A stretch of DNA of 64,000 nucleotides, from the NCBI RefSeq assembly GCF_024137025.1, contig NZ_JAMYJR010000001.1, positions 1 to 64,000 of the forward strand, given 5' to 3'. Below are positions 17,470 through 30,626 of this stretch, piece by piece (the stretch's first letter is position 1; every line of letters starts with the position of its first letter). The notes under the pieces were generated by a model that was not told the origin of the DNA, searched no databases, and worked only from the letters and a program-made list of their open reading frames with translations. The DNA is from Paractinoplanes aksuensis (GTDB lineage Bacteria > Actinomycetota > Actinomycetes > Mycobacteriales > Micromonosporaceae). The position numbers and the translations under genes were made by a program.

Positions 17470-17789
17470 CCGATGCCACCATCGGCGCCTACCTGGCCGG
17501 GGCCGGGGTTCCGGTCGCCGTCGACGTGTGGGCGCAGTGGTGCCCGCCATGCGGACCCATGGCCCGTACGCTGGCCGAACTCCAACCCGAGTTCGCCGGG
17601 CGGCTGGTCGTCACGGCGCTGAACGCCGACGAGAACCCGGAGACTGCCCGCGCGTACGGGATCATGTCGCTGCCGACGCTGCTGATCTTTCAGAACGGAA
17701 TCGTGACGCAGCGGCTGGTCGGCGCCCGGCCCAAGTCGGTGCTCCGGCCTTGGCTGTCGGGCGCCCTCACCCCGTACGCAAATGTCTAA
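17442..17789 (+). CDS. Thioredoxin-like protein with WCPPC active site
   Basis: 115 residues. The thioredoxin fold shows VAVDVWAQWCPPCGPMARTL, with the active site CPPC in place of the usual CGPC, and the cis-Pro loop IMSLPTLLIFQNG. The Pro in the second x position changes redox potential in known thioredoxins, so this may be a more specialised oxidoreductase. It is co-translated with the MerR gene. Its stop overlaps the stop of the convergent response-regulator gene by four bases. Confidence 0.9.
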   Translation: MSHPDLPALTDATIGAYLAGAGVPVAVDVWAQWCPPCGPMARTLAELQPEFAGRLVVTALNADENPETARAYGIMSLPTLLIFQNGIVTQRLVGARPKSVLRPWLSGALTPYANV

Positions 17790-18334
17790 TTGCCCCAGCG
17801 GGCCTTTTCGAGCAAAGCCAGCGCCTCGGCCGCCGCATCTTCGCCGCCGCCGCGCAGCACCCGGGCCGCTTCGTCGACCGTGTCGGTGAGCCGCTGCCAT
17901 TGCGCCTCACGCTCGCGGGTCGCCTCGGCCTGGGCCTTGAGCTGCTGGGTCTTGTTCCACAGATCCACGAAGATCGAGACCTTGGCCCGCAGCACCCATG
18001 GGTCGAACGGCTTGGTGAGATAGTCCACCGCGCCGACCGCGTAGCCGCGCAGCGCGAGCTGAGCGTCGCGGTCGGCCGCGGTGAGGAAGAGGATCGGCAC
18101 GTGCCGGGTGCGTTCGCGCCGCTTGATGTGGCCGGCCGTCTCGAAACCGTCCATGTTGGGCATCTGCGCGTCGAGCAGGATCACCGCGAAGTCGTCGGTG
18201 AGCAACTGCTTGAGCGCGGCCTCGCCGCTCTCGACGGCGACCGCGGTCACCGGCAGGCCTTGGAGAATCGCCTCCAGGGCCAGCAGGTTGTCCTTGCGGT
18301 CGTCGACCAGCAGGGCCTTCGCGCGCTCGGCCAC
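17786..18334 (-). CDS. Response regulator, receiver domain plus C-terminal helical tail
   Basis: 182 residues. A REC domain (about 1-125) starts KALLVDDRKDNLLALEAIL and has the phosphorylated Asp in VILLDAQMPNMDGFE, the Thr/Ser switch in ILFLTAADRD and the Lys in VDYLTKPFDPW. The remaining 55 residues are a coiled-coil-like tail (NKTQQLKAQAEATREREAQW) with no DNA-binding domain. It is 24 bases after the giant HAMP kinase gene and probably its output or a connector to it. Confidence 0.9.
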   Translation of the reverse strand: MAERAKALLVDDRKDNLLALEAILQGLPVTAVAVESGEAALKQLLTDDFAVILLDAQMPNMDGFETAGHIKRRERTRHVPILFLTAADRDAQLALRGYAVGAVDYLTKPFDPWVLRAKVSIFVDLWNKTQQLKAQAEATREREAQWQRLTDTVDEAARVLRGGGEDAAAEALALLEKARWGN

Positions 18335-18358
18335 ACCCCATCCTCTCCGTGGGCCTGA

Positions 18359-22765
<4,407 letters not shown>

Positions 22766-22878
22766 GCTGTCCTCACTCGCTGTCCATCCTTGGTGGGCCC
22801 CCTATCCTCTCTCGCCCGACCGGGTCAATGCGAGAGACGACTTTGTGCACAGGCCCACCGGCAGGAGAGGATGCATGC

Positions 22879-24918
22879 GTGTCAGTGGAGGCCGATGCGA
22901 TCTCGGACACCCCGGCGGGTGGGCTGCTCCGGCGTGTCCGGCTGCCCAACGACCGGCGCACACCGGCGGCGGCGCGGGCCCTCGTGCGCTCCGTCCTCGA
23001 GGAGGCGGGGCTCGAGTCCCTGCTCAACGAGGCGCTGCTGCTGACCACCGAGCTGTCCACCAACGCGGTGGTGCACGCCAACACCGAGCTCGACATCGAG
23101 GTGCGGGCCGACGGCACCGGGCTCACGGTGACCGTCACCGACTTCGCGCCCGGCCCGGTCGAGCAGCTCGCGATCGGCCCGCGCAACGAGAGCGTCGACA
23201 TCGGCGAGGTGGCCGAACGCGGCCGCGGCCTGCTGCTGGTCGACCATTTCGCCAGCCGCTGGGGCACGGTGCACGAGGGAACGGGCAAGGGTGTCTGGTT
23301 CCGCCTCGAGCGCGAGCCGACCGGTGAGGTCACCGCGGTGGTGCCCGCCACGGTCAACACGGCCGAGGCCGGCACCCCGAGCGTCGGCTCGCTCTCCGCG
23401 CTGCTCCAGGTCAACCCCGAGCGGCCGTCCGAGGAAGGGGTGGCCGAATTCGCGGCCAACCTGCTGGCCGAGCTGGCCCGGCTGACCGGCGCCGCGGGCG
23501 GGGTGATCAGGCTCGACCGCGGTGACGGCGGCGGGCGGCAGCTGCTGGCCCGCTACGGCCGGGCCCCACGCGACGACGCCGACACGATCCGGGTGCCGCT
23601 GAGTGTGCAACGGCCCTATTCGGGTGAGCTCGAACTCGACGCCTCCCCCATCGGCTATGCCCAGCCGCTGGCCACGCTGGTCGCCGAGCGCTTCTCGCTG
23701 CACCTCGAGAATGACCGCCTGCGCCGGGCCGACCTGCGCCGGCAGACCTGGCTGACCTTCCTGGCCGAGGCCAGCGAGCTGCTCGCCCAGTCGCTCGACG
23801 TCAACCTCACGATGGCGCTGATCCCGCAGCTCGTGGTGCCGCGCCTGGGCCAGTGGTGCGCGGTGCACACCACCGACGCCTGGGGCCGGCTCCAACTGGC
23901 CGCGGCCACCCACGCCGACGAGAGCATGCTGGCCCAGCTGCACGAGATCCTGGCCGAGACCGGGCCCGACGCGATCCTGACCCGGCTCGAGGAGGCGTCC
24001 CGGCTCGGCACCCAGGTCATGCTGGGCGCCCCGACCGAGGGCTTCGCGGTGCCGCTGGTGGCCCGGGGCACCCGCCTGGGCACGCTGGCCGTGGGCCGGC
24101 ACCACCGGCTGCGGCACGACGCCGACGAGGTGGCCGTGCTCGAGGACGTCGCCCGCCGGGCCGCCCTGGCCATCGACAACGCCCGCATCCACGACGAAAG
24201 GCACAAGGTCGCCCGTACGCTGCAGGCCTCGCTCCTGCCCCCGGCGCTCCCCCGCGTCGAGGGCATCGGGTTCGCCGCCGAGTACGTGCCGACCGGCTCC
24301 GAGGTCGGCGGCGACTTCTACGACGTGGTGCCCTCCGGCGACGACACGTGGCTGGTCGTGGTGGGCGACGTGTCCGGCAAGGGTGTGCAGGCGGCCACGG
24401 TGACCGGCCTGGTCCGCGACGTGATCCGGATCCTGGTCGACGACGGCAAGCCGATGGGCGAGATCCTCTGCCGGGTCAACAAGACGCTGGTCCAGCGGGG
24501 TGGCGGGCGCTACTGCACGCTGGCCATGGCCTCGGTCAGCCGCGCGGCCGACAACGTGCTCGCGGTCCAGCTGCACCTGGCCGGGCACGACCGGGCGGTG
24601 CTGGTGCACGCGGACGGCAAGACGTCATTCGTGGGCGAGGGCGGCACGGCGCTGGGCCTGCTCGAGTCGATCACCTCGCCCGACGTCGAGGTGCGGCTGC
24701 AGCCCGGCGACTCGCTGATCTTCTACACCGACGGCGTGACCGAGCGGCGGCGCGGGCGCGAGTTGTTCGGCACGGCCCGGCTGCGTGACGCGGCGGGCCC
24801 GCTGGCCGGGTACCCGGCCGAGGTGATGGCGGCCCGGCTGCGCTCCACCACGATCAACTTCTCGGTCGAGGAGCCGCGGGACGACATCGCGATCCTGGTT
24901 CTGCGCAACGACGCCTGA
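22879..24918 (+). CDS. HATPase-GAF-SpoIIE (PP2C) phosphatase/anti-sigma-type regulator
   Basis: 679 residues. The N-terminal RsbW-like ATPase domain (about 20-140) has the N-box LLTTELSTNAVVHA and a G-box-like ERGRGLLLVDHF. One or two GAF-like domains occupy about 180-440 (for example FAVPLVARGTRLGTLAVGRH). The C-terminal SpoIIE/PP2C domain begins KVARTLQASLLPPALP (near 455) and has GGDFYDVV, GDVSGKGVQAA, DSLIFYTDGVTERR and EEPRDDIAILVL. It would dephosphorylate STAS proteins and possibly also phosphorylate or sequester a partner. Start GTG 22879 follows AGGAGAGG (22863-22870). It is divergent from the HAMP kinase. Confidence 0.93.
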   Translation: MSVEADAISDTPAGGLLRRVRLPNDRRTPAAARALVRSVLEEAGLESLLNEALLLTTELSTNAVVHANTELDIEVRADGTGLTVTVTDFAPGPVEQLAIGPRNESVDIGEVAERGRGLLLVDHFASRWGTVHEGTGKGVWFRLEREPTGEVTAVVPATVNTAEAGTPSVGSLSALLQVNPERPSEEGVAEFAANLLAELARLTGAAGGVIRLDRGDGGGRQLLARYGRAPRDDADTIRVPLSVQRPYSGELELDASPIGYAQPLATLVAERFSLHLENDRLRRADLRRQTWLTFLAEASELLAQSLDVNLTMALIPQLVVPRLGQWCAVHTTDAWGRLQLAAATHADESMLAQLHEILAETGPDAILTRLEEASRLGTQVMLGAPTEGFAVPLVARGTRLGTLAVGRHHRLRHDADEVAVLEDVARRAALAIDNARIHDERHKVARTLQASLLPPALPRVEGIGFAAEYVPTGSEVGGDFYDVVPSGDDTWLVVVGDVSGKGVQAATVTGLVRDVIRILVDDGKPMGEILCRVNKTLVQRGGGRYCTLAMASVSRAADNVLAVQLHLAGHDRAVLVHADGKTSFVGEGGTALGLLESITSPDVEVRLQPGDSLIFYTDGVTERRRGRELFGTARLRDAAGPLAGYPAEVMAARLRSTTINFSVEEPRDDIAILVLRNDA

Positions 24919-25000
24919 CGTCAGACGTTCCTCTGCGCGGCCTGCTCAAGGCCACCGATTCGCCCCTTTTCTGCGTTTATTTCGTGGCATGGTGTTTGTC

Positions 25001-25612
25001 ATGGCGAAAACGCAGTACTACACGGCGACGAGCATCGACGGCTATATCGCCGACGAGAACAACTCGCTGGAGTGGCTCTTCGACGTCGACGGGGGCAACG
25101 AGAACCCCTTCGGCGGCTTCTTCGCGGGTGTCGGCGCGTTCGCCATGGGCGCGACCACCTACGAGTGGGTGCTCGCGAACGACAATGTGCTGGCCGAGCC
25201 CCAGAACTGGCACGACCTGTACGGCGACGCCCCGTGCTGGGTCTTCGCCAACCGTGAGCTGCCGCTCGTGCCCGACGCCAACATCTTCATGGTCAGCGGC
25301 GACGTGAAGCGCGTGCACGAGGCGATGCTGGTCGCGGCCAAGGGCAAGAACGTGTGGCTGGTCGGCGGCGGCGACCTGGTCGGCCAGTTCGTCGACCAGG
25401 GCCTGCTCGACGAGATCATCCTCGGCATCGCGCCGGTCGTGCTCGGTGGCGGCGCCCCGCTGCTGCCCCGGCACCTGACCGCGCAGCACCTGGCCCTCAC
25501 CGGGACGGCACAGATCGGCCGCTTCGCCTACCTGACCTACGCCGTAGGCAGCGAGCCCCTGCCCGAACGTCACGAAGCGGCCGCCGAGCACCGCTACGCC
25601 GTCCTGCACTGA
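25001..25612 (+). CDS. Dihydrofolate reductase-like (RibD C-terminal) protein
   Basis: 203 residues. The opening KTQYYTATSIDGYIADENNSLEWL and the NADPH-binding segment KNVWLVGGGDLVGQFVDQGLLDEIILGIAPVVLGGG are those of the RibD-C/DHFR-like family, common in actinobacteria and of mostly unknown substrate. I start it at ATG 25001, where similarity begins; the ATG at 24989 would add four residues. A copy of the dispersed repeat starts 10 bases after the stop. No folate or riboflavin gene is adjacent, so a housekeeping DHFR role is unlikely. Confidence 0.85.
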   Translation: MAKTQYYTATSIDGYIADENNSLEWLFDVDGGNENPFGGFFAGVGAFAMGATTYEWVLANDNVLAEPQNWHDLYGDAPCWVFANRELPLVPDANIFMVSGDVKRVHEAMLVAAKGKNVWLVGGGDLVGQFVDQGLLDEIILGIAPVVLGGGAPLLPRHLTAQHLALTGTAQIGRFAYLTYAVGSEPLPERHEAAAEHRYAVLH

Positions 25613-25621
25613 GTCACGACT

Positions 25622-25720
25622 CGATCTTGCCGGAGAGCCACCGCCTCCCCCGCCCACCCAAGGGACATCGGGGGAGACGTTAGCGCCTTGTCAAGCGCTG
25701 CCAGCCGAGTTATCCACAGG
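25622..25720. repeat. Dispersed ~95-bp intergenic repeat, copy A
   Basis: Aligns with 37290-37385. The block 25637-25666 is identical over 30 bases to 37304-37333; flanking parts (CGATCTT...CCGG before, GTCAAGCG and TCCACAGG after) also match. On the minus strand the block is G-rich (runs of 3, 3, 5, 2 and 2 G) and could form a quadruplex. A perfect DnaA-box-like nonamer TTATCCACA lies at 25710-25718. It sits between two convergent genes. Confidence 0.8.
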
Positions 25721-25725
25721 CGGCG

Positions 25726-26925
25726 TCAGAAGAAATCGAGGCGGCCGGCCATCTCGAGTTCGGGGGCCAGCTCGGGGGGCGCCGACACGATCGCCGCGCG
25801 CCCGCTGCGGGCCAGCAGGACGTGTCGCACGCTCTCGACGATCGTGGTGATCTGGGCCGGCGCCGACCGGCCCGGCAGCACGGCATGCACCCGCCCCAGC
25901 CCGGCCGACCCGCGCACCGGCACCGCGAACCCGGCCGCGTCACCCAGCGCATACAGCGTCGCCGGCAGATCGGCCGCCGACACCGAGAGCTGCAGCGCCA
26001 CATCATCCCGGCGGAACGGATAAGCGCCCCACCACGGCGGCGCGATCGGTGTGACCACAGCCCCGGCACCCCACTCGGCGGCCAGCCGCTCGGCCTGATC
26101 GACCACAGCCGCCTCGGAACCCTCGAACAGCACGGCCAGCGCGCCGCCTTGACCACCGGCGGGCAGGTTGACCTCGATCGCGCTCGGCTCGAGCTCGGCG
26201 GCCACGCCGACCAGCTGACCCAGCTTCAACGGGGTGGGCACCGCGACACCGGCCCAGCGCCGGGCCGCGGGCAGCGGTTCGAGGCGCAGCGACGCCGCCG
26301 TGATGACACCGTTGATCTCGGCCAGGCCGGGTCGGCCGTCCTCACCGTCGGAATCGGCGGCCTCGCCCGCGCGGTCGACGTAGGCCACGCTCGTCACGTA
26401 CTCGGCCGGGGTGCCGTGGCGGTAGCGCAGCGGGCCCGACTCGTTGACCGCGAGCATGCCGCCGACCGTGGCCGTGCGGGACGGCGGGTCGACCGGCAGC
26501 CGTTGACCTTGCAGGGCCAGGGCCGCTTGCAGGGCTCGGACGGGGGTGCCGGTGGCCACCTCGACCGTGGCGCCCTCGACGTGGTGGCTCCACAACCCGC
26601 TCAGGCGGCCCGTGTCGATCAGGACGTCGACGTGCTCGCGGGGCGTACCCCAATTGATCTTGGAACCACTGCCTCGGGGCAGGACGCTGAGCCCGCGCCC
26701 GGCGGCCAGGCTCAGCACATCGGCGACGGCCTGGGCGGTGGCGGGCACCGCGACGAAGCCGGCCCGGCGGCCACCGACCGTGTCGATCGACCGGGCGACA
26801 CGGGCGTAGTCGGGACCGCAGATGTCCACAAGCGCGCTCAGCACTTGATCTTCCGGTGGCTCACTCACGTCCCGGTTCCCCACACCCTCGAACCCCATGT
26901 CCTCGAAGATCGTCCACTCTGGCAT
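25726..26925 (-). CDS. FAD-binding oxidoreductase, GlcE-like
   Basis: About 399 residues from ATG 26925. The PCMH-type FAD domain is visible: FVAVPATAQAVADVLSLA, then GLSVLPRGSGSKINWG, then LIDTGRLSGLWSHHVEGATVEVATGTPVRALQ and the substrate-side PPSRTATVGGMLAVNESGPLRYRHG. This is the arrangement of glycolate oxidase subunit GlcE, but no glcD or glcF neighbour is present, so the reaction is uncertain. ATG 26964 and GTG 26868 are alternative starts; the latter has a GGGGA site upstream and fits the domain boundary well. A LexA-like palindrome lies at 26928-26941. Confidence 0.82.
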   Translation of the reverse strand: MPEWTIFEDMGFEGVGNRDVSEPPEDQVLSALVDICGPDYARVARSIDTVGGRRAGFVAVPATAQAVADVLSLAAGRGLSVLPRGSGSKINWGTPREHVDVLIDTGRLSGLWSHHVEGATVEVATGTPVRALQAALALQGQRLPVDPPSRTATVGGMLAVNESGPLRYRHGTPAEYVTSVAYVDRAGEAADSDGEDGRPGLAEINGVITAASLRLEPLPAARRWAGVAVPTPLKLGQLVGVAAELEPSAIEVNLPAGGQGGALAVLFEGSEAAVVDQAERLAAEWGAGAVVTPIAPPWWGAYPFRRDDVALQLSVSAADLPATLYALGDAAGFAVPVRGSAGLGRVHAVLPGRSAPAQITTIVESVRHVLLARSGRAAIVSAPPELAPELEMAGRLDFF

Positions 26926-26927
26926 AT

Positions 26928-26941
26928 CGTACACGTGTTCG
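26928..26941. promoter_or_regulatory. LexA-like operator candidate between GlcE-like and oligopeptidase genes
   Basis: The minus strand reads CGAACACGTGTACG, one mismatch from the Gram-positive SOS consensus CGAAC-N4-GTTCG; extended to TCGAAC-N4-GTACGA it still has only one mismatch. It lies immediately before ATG 26925 or about 60 bases before GTG 26868. Single mismatches weaken LexA binding, so this is tentative. Confidence 0.35.
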
Positions 26942-27011
26942 AATAGCCGCGGTCGCGAGCGCAAGAAGTAAAGAAGACGGGGAAACCGGACCGCCCGGTA
27001 ACGTAGGGCCG

Positions 27012-29093
27012 GTGACGAACCCGACTGCCGACAGCCCGCCCACCGCCCACCAGGCGACCCACGAGCGCACCTTTCACGGCGACACCGTCACCGACGAGTA
27101 CGCGTGGCTGATCGACAAGGAAAACCCGCAGACCGTGGCCTATCTGGAGGCTGAGAACGCCTTCACCGAGCGGGCCACGGCCCACCTGGGCGGGCTGCGG
27201 GAAACGATCTTCAACGAGATCAAGGGCCGCACGCAGGAGACCGACCTGTCGGTGCCCGCCCGCAAGGGCGGCTACTGGTATTACACCCGCACCGAAGAGG
27301 GCAAGCAGTACGGCATCCAGTGCCGCGTGCCGGTCCAGCCGGGCGAGACCGATCCGCCGTCGGCCACCGGTGAGGTGCCCGGCGAGCAGGTGCTGCTCGA
27401 CGGCAACGCCCTGGCCGAGGGCAGCGACTTCTTCGCGCTGGGCACCTTCGACGTCAGCGTCGACGGCAACCTGCTCGCCTATTCGACCGACTTCTCCGGC
27501 GACGAGCGGTTCACGCTGCGCGTCAAGGATTTGCGTACGGGCGAGGTGCTGGCCGACGAGGTGCCGGGCACCCACTACGGCAGCGCCTGGTCGGCCGACG
27601 CCGGCACGCTGTTCTACACCACGGTCGACGAGGCCTGGCGCCCCCACCGCGTGTGGCGCCACACGATCGGCCGCCCGGCGACCGACGACGTGATCGTCTT
27701 CGAGGAGCCGGACGAGCGCTTCTGGGTCGGCGTCGGGCTCACCCGCAGCGAGAAGTTCCTGGTCATCGAGGCGTCGAGCAAGATCACATCCGAGGTCCGG
27801 GTGCTGCCGGCCGACGCCCCCGAGAGTGAGCCGCTGGTGATCGCCCCGCGCGAGCACGGCGTCGAGTACTCGATCGAGCACCACGGCCACCGCTTCCTCG
27901 TGCTGCACAACAAGAACGCGGAAGACTTCGCCCTGTCCTACACCTCGGCCGACGCCCCCGGCGACTGGGTCGACATGATCCCGCACGAGCCCGGCACCCG
28001 CCTCGAGTCGGTCGACGCGTTCGCCCGGCACATCGTCATCTCGCAGCGGCGCGACGGGCTGACCGGCCTGCGCGTGATGGGCGACGGCAGCACCGACTTC
28101 TACGACATGGAGTTCCCCGAGCCGATCTACAACGTCGGGCTCACGGGCAACCCCGAGTACGACACCACGTCCGTACGCATCAGCTACGCCTCGATGATCA
28201 CGCCCGACTCGGTGTACGACGTCGACCTGGTCACCCGCTCGATGGTGCTGCGCAAGCGCCGGCCGGTGCTGGGCGGCTACGAGCCCGCCGACTACGAGCA
28301 GTTCCGCGAGTGGGCGACCGCGCCCGACGGCACCCGGGTGCCGATCTCGATCGTGGCCCGCAAGGACGCGCCGCGCGACGGCTCCGCGCCCGCGCTGCTG
28401 TACGGCTACGGCTCGTACGAGGCCAGCATCGACCCGTACTTCTCGATCGCCCGCCTGTCGCTGCTCGACCGCGGCGTCGTCTACGCCATCGCCCACATCC
28501 GTGGCGGCGGCGAGATGGGCCGCCGGTGGTACGAGGAGGGCAAGCTGCTGGCCAAGCGCAACACGTTCACCGACTTCGTGGCGTGTGCCCAGGCCCTGGT
28601 GCGCGAGGGGTGGACGTCGCCCGAGCGCCTGGTCGCCCGCGGCGGTTCGGCCGGTGGCCTGCTGATGGGCGCGATCGCCAACCTGGCCCCCGAGGCGTTC
28701 GCCGGCATCGTGGCCGAGGTGCCCTTCGTCGACCCGCTCAACACGATCCTCGACCCGTCGCTGCCGCTCACGGTCACCGAGTGGGAGGAGTGGGGCAACC
28801 CGATCGAATCGGCCGACGTCTACGCGTACATGAAGTCGTACAGCCCGTACGAGAACGTCGCCAAGCTCGCCTACCCCAAGATCTTGGCCATGAGCAGCCT
28901 GAACGACACCCGCGTGCTCTACCACGAGCCGGCCAAGTGGATCGCCCGCCTGCGCGCGGTCGCCCCCGACGGCAACTACCTGCTCAAGACCGAGATGGGC
29001 GCCGGCCACGCGGGCCCGAGCGGCCGCTACGACGCCTGGAAGGAAGAGGCCTTCGTCCTCGCCTGGACCCTCGAGGTGCTCGGCCTCGCCTGA
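27012..29093 (+). CDS. ptrB: Oligopeptidase B (prolyl oligopeptidase family S9A)
   Basis: 693 residues, the usual length. A beta-propeller occupies about residues 70-410, and the alpha/beta-hydrolase domain follows. The nucleophile is in ARGGSAGGLLMGAIANLAPE (Ser near 547), with VPFVDPLNTILDPSLPLTVTEWEEWGNP just after it and the catalytic His in MGAGHAGPSGRYD (near 665). This block is characteristic of oligopeptidase B, which cuts peptides after basic residues in the cytoplasm. No signal peptide is present. I chose GTG 27012 (MTNPTADSPP); upstream in-frame codons would run into the divergent promoter region. It ends four bases from the convergent response-regulator stop. Confidence 0.93.
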   Translation: MTNPTADSPPTAHQATHERTFHGDTVTDEYAWLIDKENPQTVAYLEAENAFTERATAHLGGLRETIFNEIKGRTQETDLSVPARKGGYWYYTRTEEGKQYGIQCRVPVQPGETDPPSATGEVPGEQVLLDGNALAEGSDFFALGTFDVSVDGNLLAYSTDFSGDERFTLRVKDLRTGEVLADEVPGTHYGSAWSADAGTLFYTTVDEAWRPHRVWRHTIGRPATDDVIVFEEPDERFWVGVGLTRSEKFLVIEASSKITSEVRVLPADAPESEPLVIAPREHGVEYSIEHHGHRFLVLHNKNAEDFALSYTSADAPGDWVDMIPHEPGTRLESVDAFARHIVISQRRDGLTGLRVMGDGSTDFYDMEFPEPIYNVGLTGNPEYDTTSVRISYASMITPDSVYDVDLVTRSMVLRKRRPVLGGYEPADYEQFREWATAPDGTRVPISIVARKDAPRDGSAPALLYGYGSYEASIDPYFSIARLSLLDRGVVYAIAHIRGGGEMGRRWYEEGKLLAKRNTFTDFVACAQALVREGWTSPERLVARGGSAGGLLMGAIANLAPEAFAGIVAEVPFVDPLNTILDPSLPLTVTEWEEWGNPIESADVYAYMKSYSPYENVAKLAYPKILAMSSLNDTRVLYHEPAKWIARLRAVAPDGNYLLKTEMGAGHAGPSGRYDAWKEEAFVLAWTLEVLGLA

Positions 29094-29096
29094 GGC

Positions 29097-30626
29097 CTAT
29101 CGGCGGCGCAGGGCGACGACGGCGATGTCGTCGGCCTGTTGCCCGGCGTCGCCGAGCTCGGTCATCAGGCGGCGCGAGAACGCGTCCAGGTTGGACTCGA
29201 CCGTCGACGCGGCCTCGGCCAGCGCGGCCAGGCCGACGTCGATGTCGGCGTCGCGCCGCTCGACCAGGCCGTCGGTATAGAGCACGAGCGTTCCGCCCGG
29301 TGGCAGCACGAACTCGAAGTCGTCGGGGCGGGGCGCGTTGATGCCCAGCAGCGGGCCGTGCGGTTCGAGGAACTGCCGGCCGTCGGCCGTGACCAGCAGC
29401 GGCGGCAGGTGGCCGGCGCTGGCCATCCGCACCCGGCCGGTCGCCGGCTCGAGGGTGAGCAGGCAGATGGTGGCCGAGTCGGCCGGCAGCACCGCGCGCA
29501 TGAAGCTGTTGACCAGCCGGAGCACCTCGCCCGGCGGGTGACCTTCGACCGCGTACGCCCGCACCGCGTGCCGCACCTCGGCCATCACCGTGGCCGCGTG
29601 CAGCGAGTGACCGGCGACGTCGCCGATGGCCACCAGCAGCCGGCCGTCGAGCATCGTGAGCTCGTAGAAGTCGCCGCCGACCTCGGTCTGCGCAGCCGCC
29701 GGCTCGTACCGCATGGTCAGTTCCAGACCGGGCACGTCGGGCAGCCGCGACTGCAGCAGGCTGCGCTGCAGCGTGACCGCGATGCGGTGCTCCTCGTCGT
29801 ACGAGCGTTGCGCCTCGACCGCCGCCGCGACCGTCTGGGAGAGCTGGCGCAGCACCGGGAAACCGGGGTTCTGGCTGCTCGTGGGCACGGCCAGCCACAC
29901 CGGCGGGCGGTCGTGGCGCAGGCGGGCGGCGGCCACCGTCACCGATTCACCCTCGGGCCAGCGGACCACGTCCCAGGCGGTGGCGTCGTCGGTGCGGACG
30001 ACCGATCCGACGGCCACGTCGTCGTCCGGCAGGGCCCAGGGGCGTACGACCGGGGGTGAGCCCACCGCGGCCATGCCCTCGCCGTCCACCCCCTCGGTGA
30101 GGACGACCACCGGGCCCCCGAAGATCTCGTGCGCTCCGGCCGCGGCCGCCTCGATCAAGCCGCTCAGCGTGGTCGACGTGTTGATCGCCAGCGTGGCCTC
30201 GGCCAGTCGCACCATGCGCTCGGCCAGCGACTCGGCGCGCCGCCGGGCCGAGTAGTAGCGCAGCACGGCCTGGGCGGTGGCGATCAGCTCGTCGGGTTCG
30301 ATCGGCTCGACCAGGTAGGCGTCGGCCCCCCGGTTCAGGCCCTGGGTGCGGTCTACGACGTCGACCGCGTGGGCCGACACGTGGATGACGGGCATGGTCC
30401 CGTACGCCGGATCGGTCTTGATCTTTTCGCAGACGTCGAACCCGCTCATGTCGGGCAGCTTGACGTCGAGCACCACCAGATCGACGTCGGAGCCGGGCAG
30501 CACCCGGAGCGCTTCGCCCCCGGTCTCGGCCTGGCGGACCGTGAAGCCGGCCCGGGTCAGCCAGCTGACCAGCAGATAGCGCTTGGGTGCGCTGTCATCG
30601 ACGACGAGGACGGTGGTCGGCTTCAT
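29097..30626 (-). CDS. Response regulator with SpoIIE/PP2C phosphatase output (RsbU-like)
   Basis: 509 residues. REC domain (1-125): TTVLVVDDSAPKRYLLVSWL, phospho-Asp in LVVLDVKLPDMSGFD, and VIHVSAHAVD; the conserved Lys of the last motif is replaced (DAYLVEPIEP), which may alter signalling. A GAF-like linker spans about 140-270. The SpoIIE domain (about 285-509) has HRIAVTLQRSLLQSRLPDVPG, EVGGDFYEL, GDVAGHSLHAA, TLVLYTDGLVERR and QADDIAVVAL. It is last in the stressosome operon and would dephosphorylate a STAS antagonist. Its ATG overlaps the kinase stop by four bases. Confidence 0.92.
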   Translation of the reverse strand: MKPTTVLVVDDSAPKRYLLVSWLTRAGFTVRQAETGGEALRVLPGSDVDLVVLDVKLPDMSGFDVCEKIKTDPAYGTMPVIHVSAHAVDVVDRTQGLNRGADAYLVEPIEPDELIATAQAVLRYYSARRRAESLAERMVRLAEATLAINTSTTLSGLIEAAAAGAHEIFGGPVVVLTEGVDGEGMAAVGSPPVVRPWALPDDDVAVGSVVRTDDATAWDVVRWPEGESVTVAAARLRHDRPPVWLAVPTSSQNPGFPVLRQLSQTVAAAVEAQRSYDEEHRIAVTLQRSLLQSRLPDVPGLELTMRYEPAAAQTEVGGDFYELTMLDGRLLVAIGDVAGHSLHAATVMAEVRHAVRAYAVEGHPPGEVLRLVNSFMRAVLPADSATICLLTLEPATGRVRMASAGHLPPLLVTADGRQFLEPHGPLLGINAPRPDDFEFVLPPGGTLVLYTDGLVERRDADIDVGLAALAEAASTVESNLDAFSRRLMTELGDAGQQADDIAVVALRRR

